Assembly (NCBI GenBank): GCA_018372435.1
Contig: JAHAJA010000052.1
Span: forward strand, 1 to 20,119
Origin: Clostridiales bacterium
GTDB lineage: Bacteria > Bacillota > Clostridia > Lachnospirales > Lachnospiraceae
DNA: 20,119 nucleotides
Direction of reading: 5' to 3'
Positions 1 through 6,360 of this stretch are shown piece after piece. Positions within the stretch are counted from its first letter, which is position 1. Every line of letters begins with the position of its first letter. The notes beneath the pieces were generated by a model. The model did no database searches. It was not told the DNA's origin and worked only from the letters and a program-made list of their open reading frames with translations. Position numbers and translations under genes: made by a program.

Positions 1-42
1 CCTTTTCTACTGGATCTATTTTACTTTTTCTAGACATAGAAA

Positions 43-88
43 TACCCCCATATAGGACTGTTATATTTCATTGTCCTATATAGGGGTA
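43..88 (-). terminator. hairpin, probable terminator of the MBL gene unit
   Basis: Two 16-base arms (43-58 and 73-88) are complementary except at one position and enclose a 14-base loop. The hairpin lies about 100 bases past the stop codon of the minus-strand hydrolase gene. On the minus strand it is followed by a short T-rich stretch rather than a long T run, so it is a reasonable but imperfect intrinsic terminator. It could also serve a convergent gene lying to the left of the window. Confidence 0.5.
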
Positions 89-187
89 GCATATCAAAAC
101 CCAACCGTGAAGATTGTCTTTTTCTATGTGTGAATGTTATCTACAATACTATTTTCTCATATAAAGCAACCATATAACATGCTCTCT

Positions 188-919
188 TTATTCTCCCGCA
201 ATAGAGAACCCATCTGCTTTTGCTTTCTCAATATCAAAATCTTGATCTAGATGCATCAATGTAATCTTTTTCTTTTGATCTTCAGGCATGTCCTTTGTTA
301 ACTCAATCAGTTTGTCATATTGAAAATGAACAGTAGCACTCGTATTCGAAGTAACTTCATGATAGATATGATCAAACGCATACGTATTCAATAACTTCTG
401 ATTGAATTCACAAGTATCACTACTATAATAAAAACCAAATTCATTTTTCAAAGAAAATTCAATACTAAAACAATTTACTTGCTTGTTATAATCTAGGTCA
501 CCAGTATGAGACGTCGGCTCGAAGATATATTCCGGTTGTTTCTCGTAACCATCAATGTATAGCTCATCCCAACGGTTTATAAAGAGAATATACATATCCT
601 GCTTAATTCCCTGCAATGCTAATAGCTCCGTGATAGCTTCTGATGGGAAGTATATACAAACTTTACTACGATCCAGGTTGAATACTTTAATGTATAAGTA
701 TGCAATTAACGTTCCTAAGCTTCCTGCATGATCACTATGAAGGTGCGTTATGAATATATTCACTCTTGTCTTACCTTCGAATACATTTCTTTTAACTAAT
801 TTAGGGAATACATCTTCGCCCACATCCATAATAAATAGTTCCGTGCCTAACTCAAAGTAGGCACTTGTATTACCTCTTTCTGTATTAAATGCTCCACCTG
901 TTCCTAAAAATGTTAGCAT
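188..919 (-). CDS. metallo-beta-lactamase-fold hydrolase (RNase Z-like)
   Basis: This 243-residue cytoplasmic protein belongs to the metallo-beta-lactamase superfamily. The zinc motif HLHSDH is at residues 59-64. Further likely metal ligands are His138 (SHTGD), Asp168 (YSSDT) and His223 (LMHLD). The N-terminal MLTFLGTGGAFN strand and glycine loop are typical of the RNase Z/ElaC and phosphodiesterase branch. It is shorter than classical RNase Z (about 300 residues) and I see no clear exosite insertion, so tRNA 3' processing is not assured; a cyclic nucleotide or other phosphodiester substrate is equally possible. An AGGAG site stands upstream of the ATG at 919. The gene follows the alarmone synthetase gene by 26 bases and is probably cotranscribed with it. 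The fold is certain; the substrate is not. Confidence 0.85.
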   Translation of the reverse strand: MLTFLGTGGAFNTERGNTSAYFELGTELFIMDVGEDVFPKLVKRNVFEGKTRVNIFITHLHSDHAGSLGTLIAYLYIKVFNLDRSKVCIYFPSEAITELLALQGIKQDMYILFINRWDELYIDGYEKQPEYIFEPTSHTGDLDYNKQVNCFSIEFSLKNEFGFYYSSDTCEFNQKLLNTYAFDHIYHEVTSNTSATVHFQYDKLIELTKDMPEDQKKKITLMHLDQDFDIEKAKADGFSIAGE

Positions 920-945
920 CTTATATCTCCTTTACAGCTAGAATT

Positions 946-1866
946 CTATTGAGAATTGGTCATAACTTTTGTTAAGAATGAGCCAAGTCCCTTCTTTTCC
1001 TTTTTCTCTTCCTTTTTCCCATCTTTGGATTTATTCTTTGAATCCTTATTCATAATATTGTTGGTAGCCAAATCTTCCATTATGTGTTCCACTTGATAAG
1101 TATCAACATCCTCTTCCGATAGTATCTCTGAACTAGCGACATCATTCTCATCCTCATCATCAATTACACTTCCGTAGGATTCTTTCATCATCTCTCTATA
1201 GTTTTCTGACATAATCTCTTTATATTCGGCTACTTCATTATGGTTGCAGACATGCACTTCTTCATTCAAGGATAACATCTTTTGGTCTAGATAATTAACA
1301 ATATCCGCACACTCTTTTAATTCTTTACGGATTCTCTCCGGTGCATTACCTTCGAATTTGTAATAGATCTTATGCTCTAAGCTAGCCCAAAAATCCATTG
1401 CTATGGTACGAATCTGTATTTCAACTTTTGTATCAATAACTGTATTAGATAGGAATATTGGTACAGATACAATCATATGATAACTTGCATAGCCGTTTTG
1501 CTTCGGCTGCATAATGTAATCCTTTACTTTTAACACTTTAATATCACTTTGTTTTGCAATTAAATCTGCAATTCTATAAATATCTGAAGTAAATGAACAT
1601 ATAATTCTTACTCCCGCAATATCATTTATATACTTAACAATGTTTTCAACTGTTAATTCTTTTCCTTTGTGCCTGATCTTCTTCGCTATACTTTGTGGAG
1701 ACTTCACACGAGAAGTTATATGTTCAATTGGATTATATTGATGCGCTAATTTAAATTCATTGTTTAGTATTTCAAGTTTAGTATTAATTTCTTTTAACGC
1801 AGAATTATATAGTAATAGTGCATTACTCCATTCTTCTGCTTCATCATAAAAAATTGGTAATTCCAT
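946..1866 (-). CDS. small alarmone synthetase, RelA/SpoT-domain (p)ppGpp synthetase
   Basis: This 306-residue protein carries a RelA/SpoT synthetase domain at about residues 20-200 and no HD hydrolase, TGS or ACT domain, which marks it as a small alarmone synthetase of the RelQ/YjbM type. Visible motifs are RVKSPQSIAKKI (53-64, nucleotide binding), DIAGVRI (82-88, with the metal-binding Asp), GYASYH (125-130) and EIQIRTIAMDFWASLEH (149-165, with the catalytic-site Glu). Such enzymes transfer pyrophosphate from ATP to GDP or GTP to make the stringent-response alarmone. The family is usually about 210-260 residues; here a tail of roughly 100 residues is added, first acidic (about 235-265), then very lysine-rich (about 276-293). 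An AGAGGG site precedes the ATG. The hydrolase gene follows 26 bases downstream. The synthetase call is firm; the tail's role is unknown. Confidence 0.9.
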   Translation of the reverse strand: MELPIFYDEAEEWSNALLLYNSALKEINTKLEILNNEFKLAHQYNPIEHITSRVKSPQSIAKKIRHKGKELTVENIVKYINDIAGVRIICSFTSDIYRIADLIAKQSDIKVLKVKDYIMQPKQNGYASYHMIVSVPIFLSNTVIDTKVEIQIRTIAMDFWASLEHKIYYKFEGNAPERIRKELKECADIVNYLDQKMLSLNEEVHVCNHNEVAEYKEIMSENYREMMKESYGSVIDDEDENDVASSEILSEEDVDTYQVEHIMEDLATNNIMNKDSKNKSKDGKKEEKKEKKGLGSFLTKVMTNSQ

Positions 1867-2152
1867 ATTTGCACCCTCTTCTTGTTACACTTATTAGATA
1901 CGTATACTCCCTTTAAAACTTTGTACTAGGCTCTTTCAGAGCTACGTTCTTTTGGTTTCATTAAGCCTTAAAAGCTTTATGTTGCTTTTCCTAACTTTTA
2001 ATCACAACCATTTAAGACAGACTCGAGAAATCATTTCATAATTGCCCTCGTTGACCTATGGCTCTAGTATATCATACATTTATGAACAATTTTTGAATAA
2101 TCAGAATATTAAGCAAAAGTTAATAATTGTTTTATTTTTTCCAAAAAACGTA
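1867..2152. other. divergent intergenic region with the leader of the alarmone synthetase gene
   Basis: This stretch separates the alarmone synthetase gene (minus) from the exporter leader (plus). I see no coding region. It holds a minus-strand extended -10 promoter near 2066-2074 and hence an untranslated leader of about 190 bases. Within that leader is a small hairpin at 1929-1943 (GGCTCT and AGAGC arms). The long leader could carry regulation, but I recognise no known riboswitch. Confidence 0.4.
2066..2074 (-). promoter_or_regulatory. extended -10 promoter of the alarmone synthetase gene
   Basis: Read on the minus strand the bases are TGATATACT, an extended -10 element (TGN followed by a near-consensus hexamer). 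No good -35 hexamer lies at normal spacing, which is common for extended -10 promoters. Transcription would start near 2059, some 190 bases before the synthetase start codon. Confidence 0.45.
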
Positions 2153-2180
2153 TTGACAATTACCAGATTAATGATATAAT
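2153..2180 (+). promoter_or_regulatory. strong promoter of the exporter leader
   Basis: A perfect -35 TTGACA (2153-2158) is separated by 16 bases from a perfect -10 TATAAT (2175-2180), with the extended TG at 2172-2173. Transcription should start near 2187, only about 14 bases before the ribosome binding site of the leader ORF. Such a strong promoter in front of a terminator points to control after initiation. Confidence 0.85.
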
Positions 2181-2215
2181 GGCAAAAGAATATTAAAGAA
2201 AGAGAGGTAAAAGTT

Positions 2216-2314
2216 ATGTTTAGATTTAATAATTTAGTTAATGGAACATCAGAAAACTTAATACAACAATCTGTGCGTGAGATTACCTCCTCTGTCGTTT
2301 TGGTACGATTATAA
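2216..2314 (+). CDS. 32-residue leader peptide upstream of the ABC exporter
   Basis: A short ORF begins with ATG at 2216, preceded at 6-9 bases by GAGAGG, and ends with TAA at 2312-2314. The 32-residue product starts MFRFNNLVNG and ends SSVVLVRL. It has no recognisable domain. Its place is telling: it lies directly behind a consensus promoter, about 43 bases ahead of a strong intrinsic terminator, and on the same strand as a multidrug-type ABC exporter. Codons 23-26 contain TTACCTC, complementary to its own ribosome binding site region GAGGTAA. I infer a regulatory leader peptide whose translation state decides readthrough, analogous in position to BmrB ahead of bmrCD in Bacillus subtilis. 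There is no evident similarity to BmrB in sequence. Confidence 0.6.
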   Translation: MFRFNNLVNGTSENLIQQSVREITSSVVLVRL

Positions 2315-2357
2315 AAGTGTGAAAATATTTATTTTTGTCTTTTTATATTGACTTTAA

Positions 2358-2390
2358 GGCCGTGGTAAACTTTACCACGGCCTATTTTTG
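2358..2390 (+). terminator. intrinsic terminator between leader ORF and exporter genes
   Basis: An 11-bp perfect GC-rich stem (2358-2368 with 2372-2382) with a 3-base loop is followed by TATTTTT. It stands about 295 bases before the exporter start codon and after the leader ORF, so it would block exporter transcription unless antitermination occurs. Confidence 0.85.
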
Positions 2391-2684
2391 CGCTTTTGAG
2401 GGGGAACTGTTACTACTAAACCGCCAATCTTTGTTACTGTAAGTTGGTTTGGCCGAGTAGTAACTAACTCTAGTATACAAGACATTTCATTGTTATCTTG
2501 TTATGCCATGTTCAGAGAAGATAAGTTGATTTGCACACCGATTACCGCCATGTTCGTTAATCGTTTGCACCATAGAACTGGTGCTTGTGGGGCTTGTATT
2601 ATGGAGGGTTGTGTTATAGCACGATGTATAGGAACTCGTAAATTATGACTTGATGATTTTGACACCAAAAGAAGGGAGATTTTC
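2391..2684 (+). other. structured 294-base leader between terminator and exporter gene
   Basis: No convincing gene is seen. Several hairpins can form: GTTACTACT (2409-2417) with AGTAGTAAC (2456-2464), extended by AAACC (2418-2422) with GGTTT (2446-2450); CGATTA with TAATCG around 2539-2563; and GCACCA (2567-2572) with TGGTGC (2579-2584). A plus-strand frame is open from about 2400 to 2648. It has an ATG at 2508 that would give about 46 residues with several cysteines, but it lacks a ribosome binding site. The exporter's own site, AGAAGGGAG, lies just before 2685. The stretch could be a second regulatory layer or a decayed gene. Confidence 0.35.
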
Positions 2685-4427
2685 ATGAAAAAGATATCAA
2701 GATACGTTATGAAATATTGGTACGCTTATATATTTGCCATCACTTGCATGGTAATTAGTGTATCCCTTGATATGCTCACACCTAAAATTACAGGAAGTTT
2801 TATCGATGACGTCATTATTGGCGGTAAGATGGAGCTATTTAACAAACTTATCATTCTTACTCTATGTATTGGTATTGGTAGATGTATCTTTCAATACTTC
2901 AAGGAATACACATTCGATATTGTAAGTTCCAAGATTGGAATGAACATTCGCCATGATTTATTCAAACATATTCAAAGCTTATCCATAAGTTTCTTTGATA
3001 AAACCAATACCGGTGAATTAATGGCTCGTGTAAAAGACGATGTAGACCGCATCTGGGATGGACTTGGATTTGTCGGAATGCTTATTATTGAAGTTGTTAT
3101 TCATACTTCAATCGTTTTATACTGTATGTTTAACATAAGTAAGAAACTATTCATAATTCCTTGTATTGCAATGCCACTTGTAGCACTCTTCGCCATCATA
3201 ATGGAACGAAAATTAGATGTAATTTATGAAGAGATTAGTGAAGAGAATGCTACTTTGAATACCATCGCACAAGAGAATCTAGCTGGTGTACGTACTGTTA
3301 AAGCATTTGCTCGTGAGAAATTCGAGATCAAGAAATTCTTATCACACAATAACCGCTATTATGAACTTAATATGAAACAATCAAAAGCTTTGGTTCGCTA
3401 CCAACCTTTGTTTCAATTCATAACAAAATTACTACCAATTGCAGTAATTATATACGGTGGTGTTCTAACAATCAATGGCGAAATTACCGTAGGTGAGTTA
3501 AGTGCATTCTCAATCTACTCAACGAATATCGTATGGCCTATGGAGATGCTTGGTTGGTTAACAAATAGTTTCTCATCCGCAGTTGCTTCTACGAAGAAGA
3601 TTCGTAAACTCTATACCAATGTACCAGAGATTACAGATCCTGAGAATCCAGTAGCACTTGATGAAGTAAAAGGTACTATTGATTTTGAACACGTAACGTT
3701 TGAACAAGGTAACAAGACTATTCTTAATGATATATCCTTCCATGTAGAGGCCGGTAAGACAATCGGTATCATGGGAGCTACCGGAACAGGAAAATCCTCT
3801 ATTATTAATATCTTACAACGCTTCTATGAAACAAGTGAAGGTAGTATTAAAGTAGATGGCATCAATATTAAGGATTTAGCTTTGAAAGACTTGAGAAGCA
3901 GTATATCCTTAGTTATGCAAGATGTATTCCTATTCTCGGATACTATCAAAGAGAATATTAAGATGGGTAAGAAATACGATATTAATAAGGAAATTATGCT
4001 TGAATCTGCATCCTATGCACAAGCAGATTCTTTCATTGATAAATTAGATAATAAGTACAATACCGTTATTGGTGAACGTGGTGTTGGGCTATCTGGTGGG
4101 CAAAAACAAAGGATCAGTATTGCCAGAGCATTAGCCAAGAAAGCACCGATTCTAGTATTAGATGACTCAACTTCCGCACTTGATATGGAGACAGAACATG
4201 CAATTCAAGAGTCTCTTTCACAATTAGAGAATACGACAAAAATCATCATAGCACATCGTATCTCAGCTGTACGTCATGCTGATGAAATCATAATTCTCTC
4301 AGACGGTGGTAACATCGCGGAAAGAGGTACACATGAAGAACTTCTTGCAAAACATGGACTCTATTATCAGACTTATATGAGCCAATATGGTGACTACTTA
4401 GAGAGCAAACAGGAGGTGACTATATAA
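2685..4427 (+). CDS. ABC exporter half-transporter, degenerate-site subunit (BmrC-like)
   Basis: This 580-residue protein has an N-terminal six-helix exporter membrane domain (about 10-300) and a C-terminal ATPase domain (about 330-570). Motifs: Walker A GATGTGKS 364-371, Q-loop Gln412, signature LSGGQ 469-473, Walker B ending VLDD 491-494 and H-loop His524. The catalytic Glu after Walker B is replaced by Asp494, which marks the non-hydrolysing site of heterodimeric exporters such as BmrC, LmrC and TM287. It should pair with the next gene product, which has an intact Glu but an altered signature. The stop codon overlaps the next start by one base, implying coupled, equal synthesis. The gene sits behind an attenuator-like leader, which suggests drug-induced expression. 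The likely role is drug or lipid export; the substrate is unknown. Confidence 0.9.
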   Translation: MKKISRYVMKYWYAYIFAITCMVISVSLDMLTPKITGSFIDDVIIGGKMELFNKLIILTLCIGIGRCIFQYFKEYTFDIVSSKIGMNIRHDLFKHIQSLSISFFDKTNTGELMARVKDDVDRIWDGLGFVGMLIIEVVIHTSIVLYCMFNISKKLFIIPCIAMPLVALFAIIMERKLDVIYEEISEENATLNTIAQENLAGVRTVKAFAREKFEIKKFLSHNNRYYELNMKQSKALVRYQPLFQFITKLLPIAVIIYGGVLTINGEITVGELSAFSIYSTNIVWPMEMLGWLTNSFSSAVASTKKIRKLYTNVPEITDPENPVALDEVKGTIDFEHVTFEQGNKTILNDISFHVEAGKTIGIMGATGTGKSSIINILQRFYETSEGSIKVDGINIKDLALKDLRSSISLVMQDVFLFSDTIKENIKMGKKYDINKEIMLESASYAQADSFIDKLDNKYNTVIGERGVGLSGGQKQRISIARALAKKAPILVLDDSTSALDMETEHAIQESLSQLENTTKIIIAHRISAVRHADEIIILSDGGNIAERGTHEELLAKHGLYYQTYMSQYGDYLESKQEVTI

Positions 4428-6202
4428 TGGCAGTTGATACTTTTAGAAATGATGAAAAATCGACGAATACCAGTAAGATTGCTACCTTACTTCGTCTTTA
4501 TCGCTATATGTTAAAGTATCGTTTTAAGATTGTATTTGTATTATTCATAATGGCTATCTGTGTAGCCATTGCATTAGTAAATCCATTAATAATAGAAGAA
4601 GCTATTGATAATTATATTAAAAACGGAGATATTAAAGGATTAATCCGCCTAGGTATCTTCGCAGCTATAATCAATATCGTTATGGTCTTGTTAATTAAAG
4701 TACGTATGTATATCATGTCAAAGATCTCTAATGAGATTTTATTAGAAGTCCGACAAGAATTATATACACACATTCAGAAACTAAGCTTTAGTTTCTTCGA
4801 TAGCCGTCCTACCGGCAAAGTATTATCTAGAATTATTGGTGATGTTAATTCACTTAAAGATGTACTAACAAACAGTGTTACTACCCTAATTCCTGATTTT
4901 ATTACCGTATGTGCCGTAGTTGTTATTATGATAGTTAAAAACTACAAATTAGCATTGGCTGCTTTAGTCAGTCTACCTTTAATGGCTATTGGTATCTACT
5001 GCGTTCAGCGTTTTTCTCATCTACGTTGGAGAATATTCCGCAAGAAAAGTGCCAATGTAAATGCATTTATTCATGAAGATTTATCTGGTATTCGTATTAT
5101 TCAAAGTCTTACTGCAGAAGGCGAAACGACCGAAACTTTTGATACTTTACTTCACGAACATCGTAACAGCTTTATTAGTGCAGTACGCTTAAACGATTCC
5201 ATCGGACCTATTATTGATTTATGTTGGGGTATCGGAACTGCCTCCCTATACTTTGTTGGTATTAAACTCCTTGGTATTGGGCCTGGTTCTGTAGGCTTAT
5301 TGGTAGCTTTCGGAACCTATATCTCTATGTTTTGGAGTCCAATCCTAAACTTAAGTAACTTCTACAACCAGTTAATTACTAACATCGCAGGTGCAGAGCG
5401 TATCTTCGAAATCCTAGATACACCACCTGACATCGTTGATGATAGTAATGTAATTGCATTACCAGATGTGAAAGGGGATATCCGGTTTGATCACGTAAGC
5501 TTCTCCTATGACGAAGAAACATTAATTCTAGATGATGTTAACTTCTCCGTAAAAGCTGGTGAAACCATTGCCCTTGTCGGACCTACTGGTGCTGGTAAAT
5601 CAACAATTGTAAACTTAATCAGCCGTTTCTATGATATTCAGAAAGGCAATATTTACGTAGATAACTATAATCTAAAAGAAGTATCCATCGAAAGTCTAAG
5701 ACAACAAATGGGTGTCATGACGCAAGATAACTTCTTATTCTCTGGTACTATTAAGGAAAATATCCGCTATGGACGACTTGATGCTACCGACGAAGAGATT
5801 ATCGAAGCTGCAAAAACAGTTAATGCACATGACTTCATAATGAAGTTAGAAGAGGGTTATGATACAGAACTAAAAGAACGTGGAAATGGATTATCCATCG
5901 GTCAAAGACAGTTACTTGCCTTTGCTAGAACCATGGTTTCTAAGCCTAAGATTCTAATCTTAGATGAAGCTACTTCAAGTATTGATACACAAACTGAACT
6001 ACTTGTGCAAGAAGGAATTGAAGCCTTATTAAAGGGCCGTACGTCCTTTGTTATTGCCCATCGTCTCTCTACCATTCAAAAAGCAGACCGAATCTTTGTT
6101 ATTGATAATGGTAACATTCAAGAACAAGGTAGTGCGAAGGAATTGCTAGAGAAGAAGGGTATCTATTATAATCTGCATATGGCACAGTTTAAGAATATAT
6201 AA
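4427..6202 (+). CDS. ABC exporter half-transporter, catalytic-site subunit (BmrD-like)
   Basis: This 591-residue protein is the partner of the preceding half-transporter. The membrane domain spans about 30-320 and the ATPase domain about 350-590. Motifs: Walker A GPTGAGKS 385-392, Q-loop Gln433, signature LSIGQ 489-493 (normally LSGGQ), Walker B ILDE 511-514 with the catalytic Glu514, and H-loop His545. The odd signature and the Asp in the partner would face each other in the same composite site, leaving one full ATPase site, as known for BmrCD and TM287/288. AGGAGG stands before the ATG, inside the end of the upstream gene. It is similar in length to LmrD and TM288 and lacks the extra extracellular domain of BmrD (about 670 residues). 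It is followed by a strong bidirectional terminator. Confidence 0.9.
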   Translation: MAVDTFRNDEKSTNTSKIATLLRLYRYMLKYRFKIVFVLFIMAICVAIALVNPLIIEEAIDNYIKNGDIKGLIRLGIFAAIINIVMVLLIKVRMYIMSKISNEILLEVRQELYTHIQKLSFSFFDSRPTGKVLSRIIGDVNSLKDVLTNSVTTLIPDFITVCAVVVIMIVKNYKLALAALVSLPLMAIGIYCVQRFSHLRWRIFRKKSANVNAFIHEDLSGIRIIQSLTAEGETTETFDTLLHEHRNSFISAVRLNDSIGPIIDLCWGIGTASLYFVGIKLLGIGPGSVGLLVAFGTYISMFWSPILNLSNFYNQLITNIAGAERIFEILDTPPDIVDDSNVIALPDVKGDIRFDHVSFSYDEETLILDDVNFSVKAGETIALVGPTGAGKSTIVNLISRFYDIQKGNIYVDNYNLKEVSIESLRQQMGVMTQDNFLFSGTIKENIRYGRLDATDEEIIEAAKTVNAHDFIMKLEEGYDTELKERGNGLSIGQRQLLAFARTMVSKPKILILDEATSSIDTQTELLVQEGIEALLKGRTSFVIAHRLSTIQKADRIFVIDNGNIQEQGSAKELLEKKGIYYNLHMAQFKNI

Positions 6203-6257
6203 GTTATAATGTTGGCTGCGTGCCTTTAATAGAATGCCTATCAATAATTAATAGTAA

Positions 6258-6294
6258 AAAACAAAAGCAGTTCGTGATGAACTGCTTTTGTTTT
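6258..6294. terminator. bidirectional terminator between converging exporter and sugar operons
   Basis: A perfect 16-bp stem (6258-6273 with 6279-6294) with a 5-base loop has A runs on its left and T runs on its right. It can therefore stop transcripts from both sides: the exporter operon from the left and the GH2 sugar operon, which ends at 6361, from the right. On the minus strand the arm is followed by a run of six T. Confidence 0.85.
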
Positions 6295-6339
6295 CTACAA
6301 CTTTTTGTTCTTCTATAACTTTAGTTTTTCTATAACTTT
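6293..6339. repeat. three direct copies of a 12-base TTCTAYAACTTT motif
   Basis: Copies lie at 6293-6304 (with C at the variable base), 6311-6322 and 6328-6339, with spacings of 18 and 17 bases. They fall between the terminator and the end of the GH2 gene. The stretch is pyrimidine-rich and the copies may simply reflect slippage; I assign no function. Confidence 0.4.
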
Positions 6340-6360
6340 TTCTATTTATATTTTTCTCAG

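Larger units (their letters stand above)
2201..2390 (+). promoter_or_regulatory. attenuator-like leader with four mutually pairing segments
   Basis: Four short segments can pair in alternative ways. Segment 1 is GAGGTAA at 2204-2210, in the leader ribosome binding site. Segment 2 is TTACCTC at 2283-2289, near the end of the leader ORF. Segment 3 contains GGTAA at 2364-2368, in the left terminator arm. Segment 4 is TTACCAC in the right terminator arm. Pairing 1:2 is 7 bp and can extend by three more around one bulged base; 3:4 makes the terminator; 2:3 (5 bp) would be an antiterminator. This is the layout of ribosome-controlled transcription attenuation. The 2:3 pairing is short, so the exact mechanism is inference. 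Confidence 0.5.

Noticed and set aside
2501..2686. 61-residue minus-strand reading frame upstream of the exporter
   Set aside because: It overlaps the structured leader and the exporter ribosome binding site, has no plausible site of its own, and its product shows no domain.
6293..6339. short direct repeats as a possible CRISPR or iteron array
   Set aside because: Only three 12-base copies at 17-18 base spacing, in T-rich sequence, with no cas or replication gene nearby; low-complexity sequence explains them.
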